DNA of 24,084 nucleotides, from NCBI GenBank assembly GCA_964591275.1, contig CAZQAE010000076.1:1-24084 (forward strand). Direction: 5' to 3'. Source of the stretch: G963674685 sp964591275. GTDB lineage: Bacteria > Lernaellota > Lernaellaia > JACKCT01. The translations under genes were made by a program, and so were the position numbers. This document shows, piece after piece, positions 7,507 to 15,320 of this stretch (positions are counted from its first letter, which is position 1; every line of letters begins with the position of its first letter). Below the pieces are notes generated by a model, which ran no database searches, was not told the DNA's origin, and saw nothing but the letters and a program-made list of their open reading frames with translations.

Positions 7507-8895
7507 ATGTCCCGGTTTACATCGCGAATTGGAATCGAAGCGGATCCTAGTGAAGTTTTTGCCTGGCACACGATGCCCGGCTCGCTGGAGCGGCTTATGC
7601 CGCCGTGGGAGCGCATGCGCGTGGCGCACAGATCCGGCGATTTCGCTAAGGGCCTGGAAGTGACGCTGGATATTAAAAAGGGGCCTTTCTCAACGAAGTG
7701 GATCGCCGAGATCGTTGAGTTCGCCCTGGGGCAATCTTTTAAGGATATTCAAAAGCAGGGACCTTTAAAATCCTGGAGCCATGGCCACCGCTTCACCTTG
7801 GAGGATAAAAATTTCTGCATGCTCGAAGATGATATCGAATACGAGCTGCCTTGCGGCAAGGCGGGGGATATCTTCGCGGGCTCCTGGGCGGACAATTCGT
7901 TGGCGCGCCTTTTTCGCTTTCGCCACGACCGGACGCGAAACGATATCCTCCGGCACATCCGCTATCACCGATACGGGCAAAAGCGGATCGCCGTGACCGG
8001 CGCGTCGGGATTGATCGGGTCGAACCTTGTGAACTTTTTGCGCGGCGGCGGGCATATCGTGCATCCCCTTGTACGGCGGACGCCGAAACCCGATTCGGGC
8101 GAAATATTTTGGAATCCTCAAAAAGGGGAAATCGATCTAAGCGCTCTTGAGGGCATGGATGCCGTCCTGCATCTCGCCGGCGACAACATCGCCAGCGCCA
8201 AGTGGACGCCCGCGAAAAAGGAAAGCATACGAAGCAGTCGCGTCGACGGGACACGGTTTTTGAGCGACAGCTTGGCGAAGCTCAAAACCCCGCCGTCTTT
8301 GCTGATCGCTGCTTCCGCAACCGGTTATTATGGAAATCGCGGTGAGGATATTTGCGATGAAGAGTCCGGCCCTGGCGATACCTTTCTTTCTGAAGTGGCC
8401 AGGCAGTGGGAAGCGGCTGTTTCGCCCGCCGCCGAAGCCGGTATACGCACGATCAATTTGCGTTTCGGCGCAGTGATGACTGCGGCGGGCGGCGTGCTCG
8501 GGCGCATGCTTACGCCTTTTCAAATGGGCGTCGGCGGGAAAATGGGCGACGGAAGGCAGTACCTCAGTTGGATTGCGTTGGAAGATCTGATCAGCGCGTT
8601 TTATTTTTTGTTGCTCAAGGACAAAAAACTATTCGGGCCGGCCAACGCGGTTTCGCCGAATCCTGTCACGAACGCGGAATTGACGCGCACGCTGGGCCGC
8701 ATGGTCAACCGACCGACGCTCATGACCATGCCGGCTTCCGTTGTCAAATCGTTATTTGGCGAGATGGGCCAGGCGCTCATGCTCGACGGCGTTCGCGTGG
8801 CGCCAAAGCGATTGCAGGCCGCCGGATTTAAATTTATGGATGGCGACCTGCAAATGGCTCTCAGCCGGGATTTGGGCCTCATTCAGGGGTTTTAG
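7507..8895 (+). CDS. SRPBCC-domain / TIGR01777-type SDR epimerase fusion
   Basis: Two domains are joined in 462 residues. Residues 1-150 look like an SRPBCC (START/polyketide-cyclase fold) ligand-binding domain, with the typical start F-T-S-R-I, a P-G-S-L-E-R-L-M-P-P-W stretch and the W-x-H-x-H-R-F-x-L near 90. From residue 160 an extended SDR domain begins with V-T-G-A-S-G-L-I-G (163-171), the NAD(P)-binding glycine motif. It continues with V-L-H-L-A-G-D-N-I and S-A-T-G-Y-Y-G and ends in a DUF1731-like tail (A-P-K-R-L-Q-A-A-G-F). This matches the TIGR01777 (YfcH/SDR39U1) family of putative sugar-nucleotide epimerases, whose substrate is unknown. The fusion with SRPBCC is known in the family. 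GGAG lies about 12 bases before the ATG. It follows rtcB by 45 bases and may share its transcript, though no functional link is apparent. Confidence 0.9.
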   Translation: MSRFTSRIGIEADPSEVFAWHTMPGSLERLMPPWERMRVAHRSGDFAKGLEVTLDIKKGPFSTKWIAEIVEFALGQSFKDIQKQGPLKSWSHGHRFTLEDKNFCMLEDDIEYELPCGKAGDIFAGSWADNSLARLFRFRHDRTRNDILRHIRYHRYGQKRIAVTGASGLIGSNLVNFLRGGGHIVHPLVRRTPKPDSGEIFWNPQKGEIDLSALEGMDAVLHLAGDNIASAKWTPAKKESIRSSRVDGTRFLSDSLAKLKTPPSLLIAASATGYYGNRGEDICDEESGPGDTFLSEVARQWEAAVSPAAEAGIRTINLRFGAVMTAAGGVLGRMLTPFQMGVGGKMGDGRQYLSWIALEDLISAFYFLLLKDKKLFGPANAVSPNPVTNAELTRTLGRMVNRPTLMTMPASVVKSLFGEMGQALMLDGVRVAPKRLQAAGFKFMDGDLQMALSRDLGLIQGF

Positions 8896-8932
8896 CATCG
8901 TGCCCGTTACTGGCGGCGATAATTATTGGCCC

Positions 8933-9976
8933 TTATGCCTCGATTTCAAAATCAGGGTTGAAGGACGGCGCATAGATGCAGACGTCCGGTCTGCATTTGG
9001 GGGAGATGAGTTCCAGCATCGCACTGCGGACGGAAAAGAGGCGGGCTTCGATTTCACCGTCGGCGATTCGTGAAAGTTCCAGCGCGGCGCCAGCGACATT
9101 GCAATTCACGCAGACTCTATGCGTCAGATCGGGATTGGGATACATCAGTCCGGCGAAATGTTTTCGGTCCGCGATAAAAATGCCTTTGAGCCGGTGTGTT
9201 TTATTTTCAAAAGTGAATGACCAACTGTTTCGGTTCGTGGCGATCTGTTTGCTGAAGATCGTTTTTGGCCCGTTGAATCGGTAGGTTATTCCTTCGTGTT
9301 TGAGAATGCCCATGGAAAGATAGGGCGTTTGATGACGGCCAATATCCATGCGCGCTGAGAATCCTTCAAAGACGCTTTGGGGCGCGCTGTCAAAGGCGTT
9401 GCAGTGAGCCCACATATAATCAGAGGAGTGCGAAGGTCCCCAGTTGTGTCCCTGCATCAGGGGAAGATTATTGAACTTCATGCGCTCGGAATTCACCGTG
9501 AAAGAACCTTTCGCCCGAGATTGGTTATAGGGCGTAGACATTTTGAAACGCGGAAGCTTTGAGGTGTACATAAAATCATAGGGATAGAGAAAGGAAGGCT
9601 GAGCGCTTGCGTCGAATTGAATATCCCACTTGATCGAGTTGCCGAAAGAATCCTTCAGATGCCCTTTTGTAAATCCGGCGCCGAATGATGAGCGTCCAAC
9701 GTGCATGCCCGCCTCATGCTCAACAAAGCGGCAGCGGCGTAGCTCCAGGGAATTTCTCATACCCACGCTACGGGAATCATCATCGCAACTGATATACGTC
9801 GCCCATACACTCGCCATCGCCGGTTGATCCGGCTTGGGGAAAGCAAGGATCGTAAATTTTATCCATATGCCGTAGCCCTTTTTCGGGTTGTTGATCTTGA
9901 AAAAGAAGCTTTCCACGTACCCGCCGCCATGATCGGGGCGATAGGCTACAAGATTGCGGCGCTTTTCATCGTTCAT
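8933..9976 (-). CDS. Lipocalin-like protein resembling the CrtC/tocopherol-cyclase fold, function unknown
   Basis: The 347-residue protein has no signal peptide or membrane segment and is rich in beta-prone, aromatic stretches. The pattern M-Q-G-H-N-W-G-P-S-H near residue 175, followed by Y-M-W-A-H-C-N-x-F-D, resembles the G-x-x-x-N/Q-W-G motif of the double-barrel fold found in hydroxyneurosporene synthase (CrtC), AttH and tocopherol cyclase-like proteins. Those proteins act on large hydrophobic molecules, so a lipid or isoprenoid role is possible but unproven. AAAGGGAG precedes the ATG. The gene converges on the epimerase gene (38 bases apart). It lies downstream of the histone-like gene on the same strand, separated by hairpins that look like terminators. 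Confidence 0.65.
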   Translation of the reverse strand: MNDEKRRNLVAYRPDHGGGYVESFFFKINNPKKGYGIWIKFTILAFPKPDQPAMASVWATYISCDDDSRSVGMRNSLELRRCRFVEHEAGMHVGRSSFGAGFTKGHLKDSFGNSIKWDIQFDASAQPSFLYPYDFMYTSKLPRFKMSTPYNQSRAKGSFTVNSERMKFNNLPLMQGHNWGPSHSSDYMWAHCNAFDSAPQSVFEGFSARMDIGRHQTPYLSMGILKHEGITYRFNGPKTIFSKQIATNRNSWSFTFENKTHRLKGIFIADRKHFAGLMYPNPDLTHRVCVNCNVAGAALELSRIADGEIEARLFSVRSAMLELISPKCRPDVCIYAPSFNPDFEIEA

Positions 9977-10066
9977 AAGAAAACGGCTCCCTTTCGGCTT
10001 TGTGCTTTTTTAGGGATAAAATGAATGTTTTCTTTTTGCAAGAAGAAAGAGACACGAATAAAACCA

Positions 10067-10086
10067 CCGCCTGTTTTTTCTGGCGG
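10067..10086 (-). terminator. Weak hairpin with following T-rich tract
   Basis: A five-base stem, CCGCC at 10067-10071 with GGCGG at 10082-10086, has a loop rich in T/A. On the minus strand it is followed by GTGGTTTTATT. It could be a second, backup terminator for the histone-like gene. The stem is short. Confidence 0.3.
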
Positions 10087-10105
10087 CGCCTTTTATTAAG
10101 CGGCT

Positions 10106-10141
10106 AACCGCCGCCTCCTCGGATGAGAAGAGGCGGCGGTT
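10106..10141 (-). terminator. Terminator-like hairpin after the histone-like gene
   Basis: AACCGCCGCCTC (10106-10117) and its exact complement (10130-10141) form a perfect 12-bp GC-rich stem with a 12-base loop. It begins right at the stop codon of the histone-like gene on the minus strand. A clean T-tract is missing on that side, while the plus-strand side ends in TTTT. It most likely ends transcription or protects the 3' end. Confidence 0.6.
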
Positions 10142-11091
10142 TTAATCTCCGATTGTAATGGTCTCTTCTCCGATTTCAGTGCGTCCATAGTACAGGATAC
10201 GGCCTTTTAGCTGACCGGTAGTTCGGTCCTGCTCATGGATTGAAACGGCCATCCCCTTGTGATAGGGCCGTTCATGGTAATCGAGGATGAGGACAAGGTT
10301 CTTGTCTTTTAAGCATCCTCGAACTAGCGCCGTTCCTGTGTAAGTGATCGTGTCGAAGGTTAATGTATATTGAGCCCTTCGCGTGTGCTGATCATCCGTA
10401 AGCCTGATGAATCCCGTGCCGGAATAGATCCTGCCATCGGGATAGGTTCCACGGATAGTAACCGAATGCGAAACCGATTGACTCACCGAATCAACCAGCG
10501 GCTCAAGGATACGAAGCCTGCGCTGTTTTGGGGTTAATGGCACCCCGCCGGGCGGCGGCTTGGCCTGCGCTATGATCGGCGAAATACTTTTAGCCTTCGC
10601 CGATCCGGTCCTAGCTGCTGATGATGACGCTTTTTCCTTCTTTTTTGTTGAACCGGCTTTTTTGGTCGCTTTCTTTTTAGCTGGAGCTTTTTTCGTGACG
10701 ACTTTCTTGGCTGGAGCTTTTTTCGTGACAACTTTTTTGACGACTTTTTTGACCGGAGCTTTTTTCTTCACAACTTTTTTCANNNNNNNNNNNNNNNNNN
10801 NNNNNNNNNNNNNNNNNNNNNNNNNNNNNNNNNNNNNNNNNNNNNNNNNNNNNNNNNNNNNNNNNNNNNNNNNNNNNNNNNNACAACTTTTTTGACGACT
10901 TTTTTGACCGGAGCTTTTTTCTTCACAACTTTTTTCACAACTTTTTTGACCGGAGCTTTTTTCTTCACAACTTTTTTCGGCGCAGCCTTTTTCGGCGCAG
11001 CCTTTTTCACAACTTTTTTCGGCGCGGCCTTTTTTGGTGCGGCCTTTTTCTTAACCGGAGCTTTTTTCTTTACGGGTTTCGCCGTAGCCAT
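10142..11091 (-). CDS. Histone H1-like Lys/Ala/Pro-rich DNA-binding protein (interrupted by an assembly gap)
   Basis: The N-terminal part starting at 11091 (M-A-T-A-K-P-V-K-K-K-A-P) is built of units such as K-K-A-A-P-K-K-V-V-K and K-K-K-A-P-V-K-K-V-V. This composition is typical of bacterial histone H1-like and AlgP-type proteins that bind and compact DNA without a fixed fold. After the gap the repeat continues (K-K-A-P-A-K-K-V-V-T), then changes to a folded-looking domain of about 125 residues from L-T-P-K-Q-R-R. That domain has many beta strands (T-I-R-G-T-Y-P-D-G-R-I-Y-S-G-T-G-F-I), which I do not recognise. The two halves lie in different frames only if the 100 N are counted literally; the true gap length is unknown, so the gene is probably intact. 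GAGGAGG sits 6 bases before the ATG. It lies 41 bases after tRNA-Leu on the same strand and may share its transcript. Confidence 0.8.
10662..11076 (-). repeat. Lys/Ala/Pro codon repeat array inside the histone-like gene
   Basis: Units encoding K-K-x-A-P-x-K-K-V-V, about 27-36 bases each, recur on both sides of the gap with high nucleotide identity. Such an array can expand or contract by slippage or recombination. It also explains why short-read assembly failed here. Confidence 0.8.
10783..10882. other. Assembly gap (100 N)
   Basis: There are exactly 100 N, the usual placeholder for a gap of unknown size. It interrupts the repeat array of the histone-like gene. Confidence 0.97.
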
Positions 11092-11132
11092 AATTATCCT
11101 CCTCGATCATGGGTTTGAAAATTACGGCAGAC

Positions 11133-11216
11133 TGCCTGGAGCGGGAATCGAACCCGCATGACCTTTCGGTCACAGGATTTTAAGTCCTGCGTGTCTGCCA
11201 GTTTCACCATCCAGGC
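11133..11216 (-). tRNA. tRNA-Leu (anticodon UAA)
   Basis: The minus strand folds as a class II tRNA. The acceptor stem is GCCTGGA with TCCAGGC and discriminator A. The anticodon arm is CAGGA-CTTAAAA-TCCTG with anticodon TAA, which reads UUA. A long variable arm TGACC-GAAA-GGTCA and a T arm GCGGG-TTCGATT-CCCGC complete it. The long variable arm and the anticodon together identify leucine. The 3' CCA is not encoded. Confidence 0.96.
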
Positions 11217-11231
11217 GCTATCGAATTAAAG

Positions 11232-11261
11232 CTTTTATCTTTATCCGCCAACGCCTGTCAA
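11232..11261 (-). promoter_or_regulatory. Candidate sigma70 promoter of tRNA-Leu
   Basis: On the minus strand a perfect TTGACA (11261-11256) is followed after 18 bases by TAAAAG (11237-11232). Transcription would begin roughly 8-10 bases before the mature tRNA 5' end at 11216. It may also drive the histone-like gene downstream. Confidence 0.55.
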
Positions 11262-11335
11262 CGAGTCAAAGATCAAGCAGCCTGTTCGCGTATGCCTCCC
11301 TTCAAATGAACAGAGCGTATAGCATTTTTCAAGTT

Positions 11336-11356
11336 GCCTTTTCGGGTCGAAAAGGC
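11336..11356. repeat. Perfect 9-bp stem, 3-base loop hairpin
   Basis: GCCTTTTCG and CGAAAAGGC flank GGT. Neither side is followed by a T-tract, so it is not an ordinary intrinsic terminator. It could be an RNA hairpin or a protein-binding dyad. Confidence 0.5.
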
Positions 11357-11685
11357 CGCGTCATGTTTCAATAAGGCTTTGAAAAAACGGGGATGTATTT
11401 GAAGTGTGTTTGCGCGGCTGGCGCTCATCAATGACGGCTCAAAAAATTGGCATTGACGCGCGGATAGAAAACCTGGACTGGTGTGCAAAAAGAAATACCG
11501 AATCATGCGGGTTGAAACTGTTCGGGTGGGTGATGCTTGCTTCGGCTTATTCATAGGCTGAGCGTGATTCCCGAATTGACTTTCCCGACCGATAATCGGG
11601 CCGTCCACTTGTTTTGAATCTATGTCTTTCCTGGGATGGCACCTTAGATCATACAATATTTGGTGTCAATAAAAAATTTACCTAC

Positions 11686-11709
11686 GACACGTAGTTGTGT
11701 CCCTTTTTT
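11686..11709 (+). terminator. Terminator-like hairpin with T6 tract
   Basis: GACAC (11686-11690) pairs with GTGTC (11697-11701) around a 6-base loop, and six T follow at 11704-11709. No plus-strand gene ends just before it. It either ends an unknown small transcript or is coincidental. Confidence 0.35.
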
Positions 11710-11877
11710 CAAAATTCAATGGGTCGTTTGAAAAACTCCGGAAATCATGTCCTATTCAATTTGCAAATCTATTCAAGTCGCTGTGATGACTTGTTCATGA
11801 AGCGCAGCCATATGCCTGAATCTTTTCTCCTTCGACGTAGCGACTGCTGTTTTTTCCAATCGGCGATAAAGAGTTTC

Positions 11878-11905
11878 TTGACGGCATGTAGGGTGTCGAT
11901 ATAAT
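11878..11905 (+). promoter_or_regulatory. Sigma70 promoter for aspS-asnS
   Basis: TTGACG (11878-11883) and a perfect TATAAT (11900-11905) are spaced 16 bases. Transcription would start near 11912, about 80 bases before the aspS ATG at 11993. This is among the best promoter matches in the window. Confidence 0.75.
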
Positions 11906-11992
11906 CCCACCCTTCAAAGGGGATGAGCGCCGCGTTTATTGCGGCGTATCAAAATAAAATTAAAGAAACCAAAGAACGAAACGGATGACGGC

Positions 11993-13762
11993 ATGAAAAG
12001 AACTCATATGTGCGGCATGCTCAGAGCGGATCACGTGGGAATGGAATCGACGCTTTGCGGATGGGTTGCGCGACGGCGTGATCTTGGACAATTGATTTTC
12101 ATCACCCTGCGTGACCGCGAAGGCGTGCTTCAGCTCGTTTTTGATCCCACCGAAACGAGCGCCAAAGCCATGGAAACGGCAGGGAAACTGCGCGGCGAAT
12201 TTGTGTTGGCGGCCCGCGGTCGCGTGCGAATGCGACCCGAGGATATGCGCAACAAGAAAATGGCGACCGGCGATGTTGAAGTTCTCGTGGAAGAAGTCGA
12301 GGTTCTCAATGAAGCCGAGGTGCCCCCATTCGTTATTGCCGACGACGTCAATGCGGCTGAGGATTTACGACTTCGCTACCGCTATCTCGATCTCAGGCGA
12401 GCGCCGCTCCAGAAAATAATACGTATCCGCCATGATGCGTGTCGGATCATTCGCGACCGATTGTCGGCAAAGAAATTCTTGGAAATTGAAACGCCCTATT
12501 TAACGAAAAGCACTCCCGAAGGAGCGCGGGACTACATCGTTCCTTCGCGCGTTTCTCCGGGACGCTTTTATGCGTTGCCGCAAAGCCCGCAACTTTTCAA
12601 ACAGCTTCTGATGGTCGCCGGTTTCGACAGTTACTTCCAAATCGTTCGCTGCTTCCGCGACGAAGACCTGCGCAGCGACCGTCAACCCGAGTTCACGCAG
12701 GTTGATATCGAAGCCAGCTTTATCGAGCGTGATGATTTGCTGGGCGTGACCGAGGAAGTGATGTCGGAACTGATCGAGAGCATCAAGGGCGTGCGCGTGA
12801 CGACGCCTTTCGACCGCATGACGTATGCCGAGGCGATGGATCGTTTCGGCAGCGACAAACCGGACCGGCGCTTCGGCCTTGAGCTTGTGGCGTTAGAGGA
12901 GCTTTTCGAGGATGCGGAGTTTCGCGTCATCAAGTCCACATTGGAAAGCGGAGGGATCGTGCGCGGACTGTGCGCTCCGATAGGCGCTTATTCGCGGAAA
13001 CAGATGGACGGGCTGATTGAATACGTCAAACCGTACGGCGCGCAGGGGATTATTTGGGGCAAGCTTGTTAACGGCGCATGGTCCGGCGGCGCAACGAAAT
13101 TCTTTTCCGAAACCGAAAAGGCTTCATTGACGCAAATCTTTGACGCAAAGGAAGGCGACGCTTTTTGCATCGTCGCCGGCAAACCTAAGGTTGTTTTTGA
13201 CGCCTTGGGCGCGTTGCGTCTGAAGTTGGGCAGGGATCTCGCGCTTATTGATGAAAACGCGCAGGACCTTCTTTGGGTTGTTGACTTTCCTCTTTTGGAG
13301 TGGAGTGAAGAAGATGAGCGCTATTACGCCATGCACCATCCTTTCACCAGTCCGCACCGCGACCACATTCTGGCGATGAAGGAAACTCCGGGGAGCGTTC
13401 TCGCCGACGCTTACGACATCGTTTGGAATGGTTATGAAATCGGCGGAGGATCGATCCGCATTCATCGCAGCGACTTGCAGTCCAGGATGTTCGAACTGCT
13501 GGGAATTGGCGAAAAGGAAGCTCAGGAGAAATTTGGTTTCTTTCTCGAAGCCCTAAAGTACGGCGCGCCGCCCCACGGCGGGATAGCTTTGGGATTGGAT
13601 CGAATCATCATGCTCCTGGCGGGAACCACCAGCATCCGGGATGTCATCGCATTTCCCAAGACCGCCAAAGCTTCTTGCCTGATGACGGAATCTCCCGGCG
13701 TAGTCGCCGACGAGCAGCTTGAGGAGTTGGGGATTCAATTGAGCCGAAAACAAGAGCAATAG
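11993..13762 (+). CDS. aspS: Aspartate--tRNA ligase
   Basis: The 589-residue length matches bacterial aspartyl-tRNA synthetase (about 590). It charges tRNA-Asp with aspartate using ATP. The N-terminal anticodon-binding OB domain starts M-K-R-T-H-M-C-G and has G-W-V-A-R-R-R-D-L-G. The class II catalytic core shows R-Y-R-Y-L-D-L-R-R (128-136), T-P-E-G-A-R-D-Y (174-181), motif 2 C-F-R-D-E-D-L-R-S-D-R-Q-P-E-F-T-Q (220-236) and motif 3 G-I-A-L-G-L-D-R-I (530-538). An insertion between motifs 2 and 3 is the bacterial GAD domain. I chose the ATG at 11993 because family members begin M-K-R-T-H; an upstream TTG in frame (11939) would add 18 unusual basic residues. The ribosome binding site is weak. 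asnS follows after 20 bases, so the two form an operon from the promoter at 11878. Confidence 0.98.
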   Translation: MKRTHMCGMLRADHVGMESTLCGWVARRRDLGQLIFITLRDREGVLQLVFDPTETSAKAMETAGKLRGEFVLAARGRVRMRPEDMRNKKMATGDVEVLVEEVEVLNEAEVPPFVIADDVNAAEDLRLRYRYLDLRRAPLQKIIRIRHDACRIIRDRLSAKKFLEIETPYLTKSTPEGARDYIVPSRVSPGRFYALPQSPQLFKQLLMVAGFDSYFQIVRCFRDEDLRSDRQPEFTQVDIEASFIERDDLLGVTEEVMSELIESIKGVRVTTPFDRMTYAEAMDRFGSDKPDRRFGLELVALEELFEDAEFRVIKSTLESGGIVRGLCAPIGAYSRKQMDGLIEYVKPYGAQGIIWGKLVNGAWSGGATKFFSETEKASLTQIFDAKEGDAFCIVAGKPKVVFDALGALRLKLGRDLALIDENAQDLLWVVDFPLLEWSEEDERYYAMHHPFTSPHRDHILAMKETPGSVLADAYDIVWNGYEIGGGSIRIHRSDLQSRMFELLGIGEKEAQEKFGFFLEALKYGAPPHGGIALGLDRIIMLLAGTTSIRDVIAFPKTAKASCLMTESPGVVADEQLEELGIQLSRKQEQ

Positions 13763-13782
13763 CATTAAGCAAAGGAACGGAA

Positions 13783-15078
13783 ATGTCGAAATACATCAGC
13801 ATCAAAGATGTCAAGGATTACGTTGGGCAAAGCGTTGAAATAAGGGGATGGCTGTACAACAAACGTTCCAGCGGGAAGCTGCATTTCCTGCAGGTTCGCG
13901 ACGGCACGCAGATTATCCAATGCGTAATGTTCAAAGGCAATTTCAGTGAGGAGACATTCAAGGCCGCCGACCTTTTGCCCCAAGAAAGTTCCATTAAAAT
14001 CATCGGCAATGTGAAAGAGGACAAACGGTCGCCAATCGGCTTTGAAATTGATGTCGCGGAATTTCACATCATATGCGAGGCGCAGGAATACCCCATTGCG
14101 AAAAAGGATCATGGCGTCGAGTTTCTTATGAATCATCGCCATCTCTGGCTTCGTTCGCAACGTCCGCACGCGATGATGATGATACGTCACCATTTCATTC
14201 GCGCCATTCATGATTATCTGCATGATCACGGTTTTATACACGTGGATGCGCCCATTCTCACCGCCAACGCCTGCGAGGGTACGACGACGCTGTTTTCCAC
14301 GGATTATTTTGGCGAAACGGCCTACCTGTCCCAGTCCGGGCAGCTCTATAACGAGCCGACCTGTCAGGCATTCGGAAAAGTGTATTGTTTCGGGCCGACC
14401 TTTCGCGCTGAAAAAAGCAAGACCAGAAGGCACCTGATGGAGTTTTGGATGGTGGAGCCGGAAGCGGCTTTCATGGAGCACGCCGAGAACATGGACTTGG
14501 TGGAAGACTTCCTGGAATTTATCGTGGGCCGTGTTGTCGAAAGATGCTCAGACAACCTCAAGACGTTGGGCAGAGACATCGAGAAGCTGCGCGTCGTGAA
14601 AAAGCCTTTCCCGCGGATCACGTACGACGAGGCTGTTGAAATCATCAGGAAAAAAGGCGGCGAGTTTACGGACGGCGACGACTTTGGCGCAGAGGATGAA
14701 ACCTTAGTGTCCGAATCATACGACAGGCCGGTGATCATCGAGAAGTATCCGACAGCCGTCAAAGCATTTTACATGAAACGCGATCCGGAGGATCCGACCA
14801 GAGTGCTGGGTATGGATGTCATTGCCCCGGATGGATACGGAGAGATCGTCGGCGGCGGCCAGCGTGAAGACGACATCGATGTGCTTTTGAAAAGCATTGA
14901 TGACCATGGACTCCCTCGCGAGGCCTTTTCCTGGTATCTTGATGTCAGGCGCTACGGTTCGGTGCCGCATGCCGGTTTCGGTCTCGGCGTCGAACGGACG
15001 CTGATGTGGATTTGCGGAGTGCATCATTTGCGTGAAACAATACCATTCCCGAGACTGATAGGCAGGTTGGCGCCATAG
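13783..15078 (+). CDS. asnS: Asparagine--tRNA ligase
   Basis: The 431-residue protein attaches asparagine to tRNA-Asn. An OB-fold anticodon-binding domain comes first (V-E-I-R-G-W-L-Y-N-K-R near 18-28). The class II core contains the AsnRS-specific motif 2, F-G-P-T-F-R-A-E, followed by R-R-H-L-M-E-F-W-M-V-E-P-E (about 205-228). Motif 3 is G-F-G-L-G-V-E-R-T near 403. The A-C-E-G-T-T-T-L-F and Y-L-S-Q-S-G-Q-L-Y segments are also typical. AAAGGA lies about 6 bases before the ATG. Having AsnRS means the organism can charge tRNA-Asn directly. Co-transcription with aspS is likely from the 20-base spacing. Confidence 0.97.
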   Translation: MSKYISIKDVKDYVGQSVEIRGWLYNKRSSGKLHFLQVRDGTQIIQCVMFKGNFSEETFKAADLLPQESSIKIIGNVKEDKRSPIGFEIDVAEFHIICEAQEYPIAKKDHGVEFLMNHRHLWLRSQRPHAMMMIRHHFIRAIHDYLHDHGFIHVDAPILTANACEGTTTLFSTDYFGETAYLSQSGQLYNEPTCQAFGKVYCFGPTFRAEKSKTRRHLMEFWMVEPEAAFMEHAENMDLVEDFLEFIVGRVVERCSDNLKTLGRDIEKLRVVKKPFPRITYDEAVEIIRKKGGEFTDGDDFGAEDETLVSESYDRPVIIEKYPTAVKAFYMKRDPEDPTRVLGMDVIAPDGYGEIVGGGQREDDIDVLLKSIDDHGLPREAFSWYLDVRRYGSVPHAGFGLGVERTLMWICGVHHLRETIPFPRLIGRLAP

Positions 15079-15171
15079 CTTCAGCGCCGAAAAAAACTCT
15101 TTAAGGAGTGCTTTGCAAGGCGGGAACCTGGAGTTCTTGAAATCACGGATTTTTCTGGCTAGGGTTTTACA

Positions 15172-15213
15172 AATGCGAAATTGCGAATGCGGAATGCGGA
15201 ATGCGGAATGCGG
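15172..15213. repeat. Tandem heptamer repeat, unit AATGCGG (about six copies)
   Basis: Six 7-base units lie in tandem. The last four (15186-15213) are exact copies of AATGCGG, and the first two are variants. It lies in the 242-base spacer between asnS and the esterase gene. The complement would spell repeated H-S-x-F-R-I-P if translated, but no real gene is apparent. Confidence 0.85.
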
Positions 15214-15258
15214 AGTGATGAATAAGCGAAAGCACGATGTCGACAACCTTTCATCCGT

Positions 15259-15293
15259 ACTTCAAACTTCATACTTCGTACCTCATACTTCAT
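15259..15293. repeat. Tandem heptamer repeat, unit ACTTCAT (five copies)
   Basis: Five 7-base units, ACTTCAA, ACTTCAT, ACTTCGT, ACCTCAT and ACTTCAT, follow the first heptamer array by 45 bases. The period is the same but the sequence is different. They end 27 bases before the esterase start codon. Confidence 0.8.
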
Positions 15294-15320
15294 CCGTCTT
15301 TAACCTCCAAGGGGTGATTC

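Larger units (their letters stand above)
11262..11877. other. Gene-poor interval with several inverted repeats
   Basis: About 600 bases separate the tRNA promoter from the aspS promoter. Open frames here (127 residues on minus, 69 on plus) show no family features. There are clear dyads: a perfect 9-bp stem GCCTTTTCG/CGAAAAGGC with loop GGT at 11336-11356, an 11-base dyad CCGATAATCGG within 11590-11610, and the hairpin at 11686-11709. It may hold a small RNA or be decayed sequence; I cannot decide between these. Confidence 0.4.

Noticed and set aside
11273..11656. 127-residue minus-strand frame in the gene-poor interval
   Set aside because: Composition is unlike a normal protein, with no domain features and no ribosome binding site, and it spans several strong dyads.
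11939..11992. Upstream TTG start extending aspS by 18 residues
   Set aside because: The added residues are basic and unlike the family, which begins M-K-R-T-H; the ATG at 11993 fits.
15088..15246. Minus-strand frame with repeated H-S-x-F-R-I-P
   Set aside because: It is only the translation of the AATGCGG heptamer array and nearby non-coding sequence.
15172..15293. Repeat arrays considered as a CRISPR
   Set aside because: Units are 7 bases and directly adjacent with no spacers, and no cas genes are present.
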